Made by a program: the position numbers and the translations under genes. Below, one piece after another: positions 1 through 6,462 of a DNA stretch of 11,453 nt. The DNA is from an uncultured Eubacterium sp. GTDB lineage: Bacteria; Bacillota; Clostridia; Peptostreptococcales; Anaerovoracaceae. The DNA is taken from contig URXI01000113.1 of the NCBI GenBank assembly GCA_900551775.1, forward strand, positions 1 to 11,453. Direction: 5' to 3'. Under the pieces are notes generated by a model, which ran no database searches, was not told the origin of the DNA, and saw only the letters and a program-made list of their open reading frames with translations. Position 1 is the first letter of the stretch, and every line of letters begins with the position of its first letter.

Positions 1-824
1 TTTCTATTCTTGTTGACCCCCGGTATGGGCATGATGGCCGTCAGCGCTTTGGTGTAGGGATGCACCCCGCCTTTGATGATCTGATCCGCACTGCCGATTT
101 CCATGATCTGACCAAGATACATGATGGCGATTCTGTCAGAAATCAGCCACGCCAAGGAAAGATCATGGGTGATGAAGAGATAAGAAAACCCCTTTTCGTC
201 CCGCAGCCCAAGCAGAAGTTTCAATATCCCCGTGCGCACAGAAGCGTCCAGCATGGAAATCGGCTCATCGGCCACAACGAACTTGGGTTCCATGATGATC
301 GCCCCGGCGATAACCACACGCTGACGCTGGCCGCCGGAAAGCTCGTAAGGGTAGCGGTACAGATACTCCTCCACAGGAGACAGCCCCGCCTGTTCCAACG
401 CCTGTTTCACTTTTTCCAGACGTTCTTCGGGAGTATGTACAAGATGATTGACATCCAAAGGCTCCGCCACCAGGTCAATGATCCTGTTTCTCGGGTTCAG
501 CGATTGATAAGGATCCTGAAACACCATCTGTGCCTCCTTGCGGAAGGCTTTCAGTCCGTTCTTGCTTCTGTCCAGCGGCCTGCCCTCAAAGAGGATTTCA
601 CCGCCTGTGGCCGGCGCCAGATCCAGGATTGCCTTGCCCGTCGTCGTCTTTCCGCTGCCGCTCTCACCCACCAGCGACAAAATTTCTCCTTTTCGGATGC
701 CAAAGCTGACGCCGTCCACAGCTCTGACCACTTTCCGGTCTTTCCTCGCAAATTTTCTCTTGTCGATATCAAAATATACCCGAAGATCTTTTACTTCTAT
801 TATATATGTATTTTCTCTTGTCAT
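1..824 (-). CDS. oppF: Oligopeptide/dipeptide ABC transporter ATP-binding protein, OppF/DppF type (3' end off the window)
   Basis: This is the second ATPase of the peptide importer; it hydrolyses ATP on the cytoplasmic face together with the upstream OppD-type subunit. It reads open from ATG 824 to the window edge, 274 complete codons with no stop. The family is about 320-330 residues, so roughly 50 C-terminal residues, including the usual Cys-rich tail, lie outside. Visible motifs are Walker A GESGSGKT (residues 53-60), Q-loop Gln103 in VFQDP, signature LSGGQ (162-166), Walker B VVADEP with catalytic Glu187, and switch His220 in ITHDL. The start is supported by GGAGG seven bases upstream. 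The ATG lies one base past the TAA of the upstream ATPase gene, so the two are probably translationally coupled. The D-loop reads SMLDAS rather than the common SALDVS. The oppF/dppF choice is by family and position; the substrate is not determined by this subunit. Confidence 0.93.
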   Translation of the reverse strand, partial: MTRENTYIIEVKDLRVYFDIDKRKFARKDRKVVRAVDGVSFGIRKGEILSLVGESGSGKTTTGKAILDLAPATGGEILFEGRPLDRSKNGLKAFRKEAQMVFQDPYQSLNPRNRIIDLVAEPLDVNHLVHTPEERLEKVKQALEQAGLSPVEEYLYRYPYELSGGQRQRVVIAGAIIMEPKFVVADEPISMLDASVRTGILKLLLGLRDEKGFSYLFITHDLSLAWLISDRIAIMYLGQIMEIGSADQIIKGGVHPYTKALTAIMPIPGVNKNR

Positions 825-825
825 T

Positions 826-1782
826 TTACACCTCCGCCAGATGGCAGGCAGCCTGGTGAGTGGTGCCGCACTTTTTCTGCTGTGGAATTTCCACCCTGCA
901 TCGGTCAGAAGCCAGTTCGCACCGCGGGTGAAAAGGGCAGCCGGCAGGCGGTTGCAGCATATTTGCCGGTGCCCCTTTGATGCCATCCGGGATCCGCTTC
1001 TCTTTTTCCACGTTAGGGAAACAGCCGATCAGCTTCCTGGTATACGGGTGCTTGGCGTTTTCAAAAATATCAGCTACGGTTCCACTCTCTACGATTTTCC
1101 CTGCATACATGACAGCGATCTTGTCACAGGTCTCTCCCAGAATGGAAAGGTCGTGAGTGATGAGAATCAGCCCCATGTTCAGTTCCTTTCTCAGCTTCTC
1201 CAACAGGTTCAGGATCTGTGCCTGCACCATGACGTCCAGCGCCGTGGTCGGCTCATCTCCGATGACCACCTTGGGATTGCAGGCCAGGGCTATGGCTATG
1301 ACCACCCTCTGCTTCATGCCGCCGCTGAATTCATGAGGATAGTTGGCAACACGGCCTCTGGAGATTTCCACCAGTTCCAGAAGGTCCCCCGCCCTCTTCA
1401 GTGCTTCCGCCTTTGACAGCCCATCGTGAAGCATGACGGCTTCCGCGATTTGATCGCCGATGTTCATGACCGGGTTGAGGGCATTCATAGCACCCTGAAA
1501 GATGACGGAAATATCTTTCCAGCGATGACGCCGGATTTCATCATCGGACAGTTTTGCAAGATCACTGCCCTCGAGGAGAATCTCTCCGCCATAGACCTTG
1601 CCCTCTTTCGGCAAAAGCCTGCAGATAGACAGGGCGCTGGTGGTCTTGCCGCAACCGGATTCACCCACCAGACCCAGGGCTTCTCCATAGTCTAAATCAA
1701 AGCTCACATCGTCCACTGCTTTCAGCTGGCCTTTGGAGGTATCAAAATAGGTCTTTAAATTCTTCACTTCTAATAGCTTCAT
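826..1782 (-). CDS. oppD: Oligopeptide/dipeptide ABC transporter ATP-binding protein, OppD/DppD type
   Basis: First ATPase subunit of the peptide importer, 318 residues, normal length for the family. Motifs in order: Walker A GESGCGKT (40-47), Q-loop Gln96 in IFQGAMNALNP (the GAMNALNP form is typical of OppD/DppD), signature FSGGM (152-156), Walker B VVIGDEP with Glu177, and switch His210 in ITHDL. The C-terminal oligopeptide-transporter extension starts near residue 248 (HPYTRKL) and carries Cys282, Cys288, Cys295, Cys305 and Cys313. In related DppD/OppD proteins this Cys-rich tail is reported to bind a [4Fe-4S] cluster; the residues seen here are compatible, but metal binding is inferred. 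The gene follows the OppC gene after five bases and is followed by the OppF gene after one base. Confidence 0.95.
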   Translation of the reverse strand: MKLLEVKNLKTYFDTSKGQLKAVDDVSFDLDYGEALGLVGESGCGKTTSALSICRLLPKEGKVYGGEILLEGSDLAKLSDDEIRRHRWKDISVIFQGAMNALNPVMNIGDQIAEAVMLHDGLSKAEALKRAGDLLELVEISRGRVANYPHEFSGGMKQRVVIAIALACNPKVVIGDEPTTALDVMVQAQILNLLEKLRKELNMGLILITHDLSILGETCDKIAVMYAGKIVESGTVADIFENAKHPYTRKLIGCFPNVEKEKRIPDGIKGAPANMLQPPAGCPFHPRCELASDRCRVEIPQQKKCGTTHQAACHLAEV

Positions 1783-1787
1783 CTCGT

Positions 1788-2666
1788 CTACCTCTCTTTC
1801 AGCTTAGGATTGAGGATTTCATCGAAGGCGTAACCCAGCAGTGTAAATGCCAGAACGACTGCGATGACGCAGATTCCAGGCGGCAGGTAATACCAATAAG
1901 CGCCTAAGCCTGTGGCACCGCACTCGAAAGCGTAGTGAAGCATCATGCCCCAGCTGGCCGTGGTCGTATCGCCCAATCCTAAAAAGCTCAAGGTGGTTTC
2001 TGAGGTGATGGCTGTTGCTGCTATAAGGACAGTATTGGCAAAGACCAGCGGGAAGACATTGGGAAGAATGTGCTTCCACATGATATGCCAGTTCCCCGCT
2101 CCCAGGGAAAGGGTCCGTTCTACAAACTGCCGCTCTTTGACAGACAGGGTCTGCGCTCTCACCACTCTGGCCGTTCCTGCCCAACTGGTCACGCCGATGA
2201 CCAGTATGATATTCCAGATACTGGTTCCCAAGATCGCTGCCAGCACCATCATCAGCGGCAGCCACGGTATGACCAGAAAGAAATCGGTCAGGCGCATCAG
2301 TACGTTATCCACCGCTCCGCCGAAATAACCGGCGGAAATGCCGACTAAAGTACCGATAGCCATCGAGATGATCGTGGCAACCCCTCCAATCAGAAGGGAG
2401 ATTCTCGCACCTGCCATCAGGTTTGCCAGCACATCCCTGCCCATATCATCGGTCCCCAGCAGATGGCCGCCGCCGGGCGGTCTGAGGACGTCCCCCATGC
2501 CGCCAAACTCCTGGGTCGAAAAAGGCACGAGAATTGGTCCGAAGATTGCAATCAAGACAAAGATGGTCAGCGTAACCAGACCCACCATAGCCATTTTGTT
2601 CTGCCGGACAGACTGCCAGATTCCTTTTGATTTTTTGTTTTTCTGTAAATTGTTGCTCTCACCCAT
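1788..2666 (-). CDS. oppC: Oligopeptide/dipeptide ABC transporter permease, OppC/DppC type
   Basis: One of two integral-membrane subunits forming the translocation channel, 292 residues. It has the OppC N-terminal layout: a short charged cytoplasmic leader, first membrane span at about residues 26-48, an extracytoplasmic loop ending in the family motif HLLGTDDMGRDV (68-79), then about five further spans. The coupling (EAA) loop lies at about 178-203 (from ERQFVERTLSLGAG). SETTLSFLGLG (222-232) and a C-terminal PPGICVIAVVLAF-type segment are both hallmarks of the family. The ATG is preceded by AGGAGG at six bases. The stop codon of the upstream permease gene (TAG) is embedded in this ribosome-binding region, which suggests coupled translation. 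Confidence 0.95.
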   Translation of the reverse strand: MGESNNLQKNKKSKGIWQSVRQNKMAMVGLVTLTIFVLIAIFGPILVPFSTQEFGGMGDVLRPPGGGHLLGTDDMGRDVLANLMAGARISLLIGGVATIISMAIGTLVGISAGYFGGAVDNVLMRLTDFFLVIPWLPLMMVLAAILGTSIWNIILVIGVTSWAGTARVVRAQTLSVKERQFVERTLSLGAGNWHIMWKHILPNVFPLVFANTVLIAATAITSETTLSFLGLGDTTTASWGMMLHYAFECGATGLGAYWYYLPPGICVIAVVLAFTLLGYAFDEILNPKLKER

Positions 2667-2676
2667 GGCCCGCCTC

Positions 2677-3645
2677 CTAATTTCTTACTCTTGGGTCAAT
2701 CCTGTCATAGATCAGGTCTGTAATCAGGTTTGCTAAGACGACACAGACGGTAACGAGAAGGAATATCCCCTGCAGTACCGGATAATCCCTGGCAGAGAGG
2801 GCCTCGTACATCAGGTTTCCGATCCCCGGCCAGGAAAATATGGTCTCTATCTGCACTGCACCGCCGATGACCAGCCCCAGATTGATGGCAATAATGGTCA
2901 CCATAGGCAGCATGGCGTTGGGCATAGCGTGTTTACGCAGGACATATTTCTCCCGAAAGCCCTTTGCTCTCGCCGTCGTGATGTAATCTTCTGACAAAAC
3001 GTCGATCAAAGTGTTCCGCATGGTCAGTGCATATTCGCCGATCAAAAGGATGCTCATGGTGATGACGGGAAGAATCAAATGGGCTGCCATGTCTGTGATC
3101 ATCTCCATGCTCGAGGAATAGACCATGCCGGCGGTAGTCATGCCGCTGATGGGCAGCCATCTGAGATTGACTGCAAAGATGACCACCATGATCATGCCCA
3201 GCCAGAAGGTCGGCATGGAATAGGTAATCAGAGAGAAACTCAGAGTACCCACGTCCAGTCTTGATCCTCTCTTCCATGCCGCCATGATGCCCAGGAAAAT
3301 ACCGACGATGATGGCGACGATCTCCGCCAGTCCCAGCATCACCACGGTAGGCAGAATCTTGGCGCCGATGACTTCCATGACAGGTGCTTTGTAGACAAAG
3401 GACGTGCCGAAGTCTCCTGTAAATAGTCCCTTCAGATACACTGCAAATTGACTGTACCAGGGCAGATCCAGTCCGTAGGAAGCGCGGATGGCTTCGATGG
3501 AAGCCTCCGACGCCTTGGGGTTTCTCATAATCATGGAGATCGGGTCGCCTGGCAGAACTCTGAAAAGAAAATAATTGAAGATGATTACTGCCAAAATGGT
3601 AATCATCGCATATAGTATCTTCCGAAGTATGCTGCTGTTTTTCAT
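2677..3645 (-). CDS. oppB: Oligopeptide/dipeptide ABC transporter permease, OppB/DppB type
   Basis: Second channel subunit, 322 residues, usual length. It starts with a membrane span at about residues 9-29 followed by the OppB motif FRVLPGDP (28-35). A large extracytoplasmic loop with GLDLPWYSQF-type sequence follows, then five more predicted spans. The EAA coupling loop is at about 220-250 (EDYITTARAKGF, then HAMPNAMLP), and FSWPGIGNLMYEAL with ARDYPVLQG is at 270-293. These are all standard for DppB/OppB. A Shine-Dalgarno-like AGAGG lies six bases before the ATG. It follows the binding-protein gene by 14 bases and precedes the OppC gene by 10. Confidence 0.95.
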   Translation of the reverse strand: MKNSSILRKILYAMITILAVIIFNYFLFRVLPGDPISMIMRNPKASEASIEAIRASYGLDLPWYSQFAVYLKGLFTGDFGTSFVYKAPVMEVIGAKILPTVVMLGLAEIVAIIVGIFLGIMAAWKRGSRLDVGTLSFSLITYSMPTFWLGMIMVVIFAVNLRWLPISGMTTAGMVYSSSMEMITDMAAHLILPVITMSILLIGEYALTMRNTLIDVLSEDYITTARAKGFREKYVLRKHAMPNAMLPMVTIIAINLGLVIGGAVQIETIFSWPGIGNLMYEALSARDYPVLQGIFLLVTVCVVLANLITDLIYDRIDPRVRN

Positions 3646-3659
3646 AGTTTGCCTCTTTC

Positions 3660-5285
3660 TTACTTGACAGGCGCCGCGTTAATGTAGTTTTCGATGGTCA
3701 TGTTGAAGTAATAAGTTCCCTTTTCCGGAATCTGTTCGATTCCCGTCCAGCGGTCGCTTCTATAGCCCTGAATGTTGTTATCATATAAGAGGATGATGTA
3801 CGGCGCTTCGTCGTAAGCGATTTTTTCCATCTCCTGGACCAAAGCGATTCTCTTCTCCTTGTCCATCTCGGTCTGCTGCTGCGCATATAGTTCGTCATAT
3901 CTCTTGTTGGACCACTGTGGTTCATTGTTGCTGCCGATCTGCGCTGTGGTCAAAATGCCCATCATGACGGTCGGATCATAATCTCCGCCCCAGCCCCACA
4001 TGAACATGTCGTAATCCGCTGCCGTAATGGCATCCTGCAGAGCGCCGCTGTCCATGGTCTTCAGGTTGATCTCAATGCCGGCTTCCTTACAGGTAGACGC
4101 GATCAGCTGCCCGGTCTTTACCTCTGCACTGTTATCACCGATATTGATGAATTCAAAGGAAAGCTTGTTGCCGTTTCCATCCTCTCTGATGCCGTCTCCG
4201 TCGCGGTCCTTATAACCGGCGCCATCCAGCAGCTTCTCGGCTTTCTTTATGTTGTAGCTTCTCAGTTCCCCGCCTTTTGGTGCATAGTGGTATGGATCGC
4301 TGGCGTTGAGCATGGTCGTGCCCTCGTTTCCATGTCCCTGGTAGGCCATGTCGATGATATTCTGCTTGTCAGTAGCGTATTCGATAGCCTTTCTGACTTC
4401 CGCATCCTTCAGCAGCGGATTTCCCTTTGAGGAAGGATCTTCTGAACAGTTGATTCCCACCTGCATAAAGCCCTGTACTTCGCCGGAGATGACGGTCACA
4501 TTCTCTTCGTCCTCAAGCTGTGAATACTGGGTCGCCGACAGGTTGACCGCTGCGTCTATCTCGCCTACCTTCAGAGCCTGAGCCAGGGAGTCTGTATTCT
4601 TATACTCCACAAATACATAGTTTTCTACGGCTGGTTTCTTGCGATAATATTCTTCGTTCTTACTGACCTTTACAATGCCGTTTTCATTGGATACCAGTTT
4701 ATATGGACCGCTTCCGATCATCTCTTTATTGGCCCAGGTCTCCAGTTCCGCTTTTTTCACCTTTTCCCAGATGTGCTTCGGCATAATGGGCGTGGTGTTC
4801 ATCAGCATGTTGGCCTTCGGCAGCTTGGTCTTCATCACCACGGTCTGTTCGTCCGGACAGGTAATGTCTGTAATACCTTCCAGATAGCTGGAATACATAT
4901 AGCCCAGTCCGGTATCCAGCATCAGCTCGTATGTATATTTGACGTCTTCTGAGGTGACCGGCTCGCCGTCATGCCATTTGGCATCTTTGTTCAGATGGAA
5001 GGTCCAGGTCTTCTCGTCCCTGCTGACTTTCCAGTCGTCGGCCAGTGCCGGAGACGGGTTCAGCTCTTTGTCATATCTGACCAAGGGATCATACACCAGG
5101 GCGATGATCTCGAAAGACTGCTGTTCATAGGAAGACAAGGGATTCAGGGTATCCACGCTGGTGCTGGATCCGATGGTCATGGTGGACGCATCAAAGTCGC
5201 CGCTTCCGCCGCCGCAGGCGGCAAATCCTGCTGACATCGCCAGTACGAGGACCAGCGTCAATGCTAATTTTCTCATTCTTTTCAT
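3660..5285 (-). CDS. oppA: Peptide ABC transporter substrate-binding lipoprotein (SBP family 5, OppA/DppA type)
   Basis: Extracytoplasmic receptor that delivers peptides to the OppBCDF-type importer, 541 residues. The N-terminus is a lipoprotein signal: basic MKRMRK, a hydrophobic core, then FAAC with Cys24 as the lipidation site (Phe at -3 is slightly off the usual Leu), then a Gly/Ser linker. The family 5 signature is at about 93-124 (WTFHLNKDAKWHDGEPVTSED). Near residue 359 there is an acidic DRDGDGIRED loop, common in these proteins and possibly calcium-binding. I chose ATG 5285 because AAGGAG stands just before it and the signal peptide begins there; the frame is open further upstream but into the preceding gene. 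It lies 19 bases after the LD-carboxypeptidase gene. The ligand cannot be read from sequence; muropeptides are suggested by that neighbour. Confidence 0.94.
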   Translation of the reverse strand: MKRMRKLALTLVLVLAMSAGFAACGGGSGDFDASTMTIGSSTSVDTLNPLSSYEQQSFEIIALVYDPLVRYDKELNPSPALADDWKVSRDEKTWTFHLNKDAKWHDGEPVTSEDVKYTYELMLDTGLGYMYSSYLEGITDITCPDEQTVVMKTKLPKANMLMNTTPIMPKHIWEKVKKAELETWANKEMIGSGPYKLVSNENGIVKVSKNEEYYRKKPAVENYVFVEYKNTDSLAQALKVGEIDAAVNLSATQYSQLEDEENVTVISGEVQGFMQVGINCSEDPSSKGNPLLKDAEVRKAIEYATDKQNIIDMAYQGHGNEGTTMLNASDPYHYAPKGGELRSYNIKKAEKLLDGAGYKDRDGDGIREDGNGNKLSFEFINIGDNSAEVKTGQLIASTCKEAGIEINLKTMDSGALQDAITAADYDMFMWGWGGDYDPTVMMGILTTAQIGSNNEPQWSNKRYDELYAQQQTEMDKEKRIALVQEMEKIAYDEAPYIILLYDNNIQGYRSDRWTGIEQIPEKGTYYFNMTIENYINAAPVK

Positions 5286-5304
5286 CGTTCTTCTCCTTTT
5301 TTCA

Positions 5305-6252
5305 TTAAACAACTCCGTTTTCAAGAATGCGGAAGGTCTTCTTTTCGCAGTCCAGTTCCGCCAGGACGCCGAAGGGGATGGTGGCAAGGTCATCGGTATG
5401 ACCTAAAGGCAGCCCGTATAAGACAGGGATGCCCAGGGGGCTGAGATAATACTCCAAAACATCTTCCAGGCTGGTATCTACAAGGAAGCCCGGCTCATAT
5501 TTGAATGGAACACAGTTCTTGCATTCCCCCACTATGATGCCCGCCGCTTCCTGCAGCTTGCCTGCATTTCTCAGATGACACAGCATGTGGTCAAAGATCC
5601 ATGGTTCCGTATCCACATCTTCGATGAGCAGGATCCGTCCTTTCGTCTCGATTTCATAAGGTGTGCCCAGACTTGCGCAGATCAGCGTCAGATTCCCGCC
5701 GATCAACGTCCCCTGGCACTTCCCTTCCCCTATGGGGTTGAGCCACTTTTTCTCATCGGCTAAAGGAATCTCTCCCAAAGGTTCCGTACTTTCCAGCGCC
5801 TTAAAAAACTGCTTCTCCGTATAGGCCGTCAAATCTTCTCTGTTAAATCTGGCCATGCCCGGCCCGTGAAAGGTGACAAGTCCTGCCATTTTGTTCATCG
5901 CCAGATGCAGTGATGTGATATCACTGAAACCCGTAAAAATCTTTGGGATGCTGGCAATGGCATCGAAGTCCAGTTTGTCAAAGAGCTGGGCAGATCCATA
6001 ACCGCCCTGGGTGACAAAGATGGCATCGACAGTGTCATCTTTGAACATCTGGTTAATATCTTCTGCCCTTTCCTCCTCGGTGGCTGCCACAAAGCCCTTT
6101 CTCTTATTGACATTACGCCCGACCTTGACTTGATAACCCATCGCCTCCAATGTCTCAATGCCTCTGGTCACCTCACTCTTGTTCTCAGAAGGGCTGGCTG
6201 GTGACACAATGCCGATGGTGTCACCTTTACATAGCCGCTTTGCTTTCTTCAT
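5305..6252 (-). CDS. ldcA: LD-carboxypeptidase-like serine peptidase, family S66 (LdcA/MccF)
   Basis: Cytoplasmic serine peptidase, 315 residues, no signal peptide. LdcA members remove the terminal D-Ala from murein tetrapeptides during cell-wall recycling; MccF members instead cleave peptidyl-nucleotide antibiotics. The S66 catalytic set is visible: nucleophile Ser110 in TGFSDIT, Glu211 in LLIEDVDTEPW, and His285 in LPLGHTDD. The N-lobe motif TQGGYGS is at 81-87. Length is closer to LdcA (about 300) than MccF (about 340), favouring LdcA. A TTG codon lies directly upstream in frame at 6255, but AGGAGG is five bases before the ATG and only two before that TTG, so ATG 6252 is the start. It is the first gene of the importer operon, directly downstream of the promoter and the operator-like palindrome. 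Confidence 0.88.
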   Translation of the reverse strand: MKKAKRLCKGDTIGIVSPASPSENKSEVTRGIETLEAMGYQVKVGRNVNKRKGFVAATEEERAEDINQMFKDDTVDAIFVTQGGYGSAQLFDKLDFDAIASIPKIFTGFSDITSLHLAMNKMAGLVTFHGPGMARFNREDLTAYTEKQFFKALESTEPLGEIPLADEKKWLNPIGEGKCQGTLIGGNLTLICASLGTPYEIETKGRILLIEDVDTEPWIFDHMLCHLRNAGKLQEAAGIIVGECKNCVPFKYEPGFLVDTSLEDVLEYYLSPLGIPVLYGLPLGHTDDLATIPFGVLAELDCEKKTFRILENGVV

Positions 6253-6280
6253 CAATACCTCCTCTCTGCTTCTATGGCGT

Positions 6281-6297
6281 TGTTCATATCATGAACA
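6281..6297. promoter_or_regulatory. Operator-like palindrome 1 (between promoter and ldcA start)
   Basis: TGTTCAT-ATC-ATGAACA is a perfect 7-base inverted repeat with a 3-base centre. It lies at about +20 to +36 from the predicted start of transcription and 29 bases before the ldcA ATG. A further half-site TGTTC at 6301-6305 makes a second, overlapping inverted pair (GAACA-GCA-TGTTC). The arrangement looks like a repressor site; the protein is unknown. Confidence 0.6.
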
Positions 6298-6323
6298 GCA
6301 TGTTCCTATGGTGAATTTTGGCT

Positions 6324-6352
6324 ATTATAATCCCACGATTTTCAAAGGTCAA
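6324..6352 (-). promoter_or_regulatory. SigA-type promoter of the ldcA-opp operon
   Basis: On the minus strand, TTGACC (6347-6352) and TATAAT (6324-6329) are separated by exactly 17 bases. Transcription would start near 6317, giving a leader of about 65 bases before ldcA. It is the best consensus promoter in the window, and both palindromic operator-like sites are arranged around it. Confidence 0.85.
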
Positions 6353-6385
6353 GATTTTTCTAATAATTCTCATAAATTACCAAGG

Positions 6386-6402
6386 ATTTCATAATATGAA
6401 CA
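6386..6402. promoter_or_regulatory. Operator-like palindrome 2 (upstream of the ldcA promoter)
   Basis: ATTTCAT-AAT-ATGAACA has one half-site identical to palindrome 1 and the other matching at five of seven bases. It lies upstream of the -35 element. Its centre (6394) is 105 bases from that of palindrome 1 (6289), close to ten helical turns, which would place both sites on the same DNA face. Confidence 0.5.
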
Positions 6403-6411
6403 GTTTGCATG

Positions 6412-6445
6412 AAAAAAAGGAGCTGCTGTGTAATACAGCAACTCC
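6412..6445 (-). terminator. Intrinsic terminator of the EF-G-like gene
   Basis: Read on the minus strand, GGAGTTGCTGT and ACAGCAGCTCC form an 11-pair stem (one G-U) around a 5-base loop, followed directly by seven T. It starts 17 bases past the stop codon of the EF-G-like gene and separates that unit from the ldcA promoter. Confidence 0.92.
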
Positions 6446-6462
6446 CTGTGTTTTGTTATTGA

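Noticed and set aside
60..1416. Long plus-strand open frames at 60-980 and 538-1416
   Set aside because: They lie opposite the two peptide-importer ATPase genes, whose minus-strand translations carry complete Walker and signature motifs. The plus-strand products show no domain features and no ribosome-binding sites.
5286..5393. N-terminal extension of the binding protein to 5393
   Set aside because: It would overlap the end of the LD-carboxypeptidase gene and put a non-signal sequence ahead of a perfect lipoprotein signal. AAGGAG points to the start at 5285.
6293..6305. LexA-like site GAACA-GCA-TGTTC in the ldcA leader
   Set aside because: Gram-positive LexA sites have GAAC and GTTC separated by four bases; here they are five apart, and the neighbouring palindrome is a better unit.
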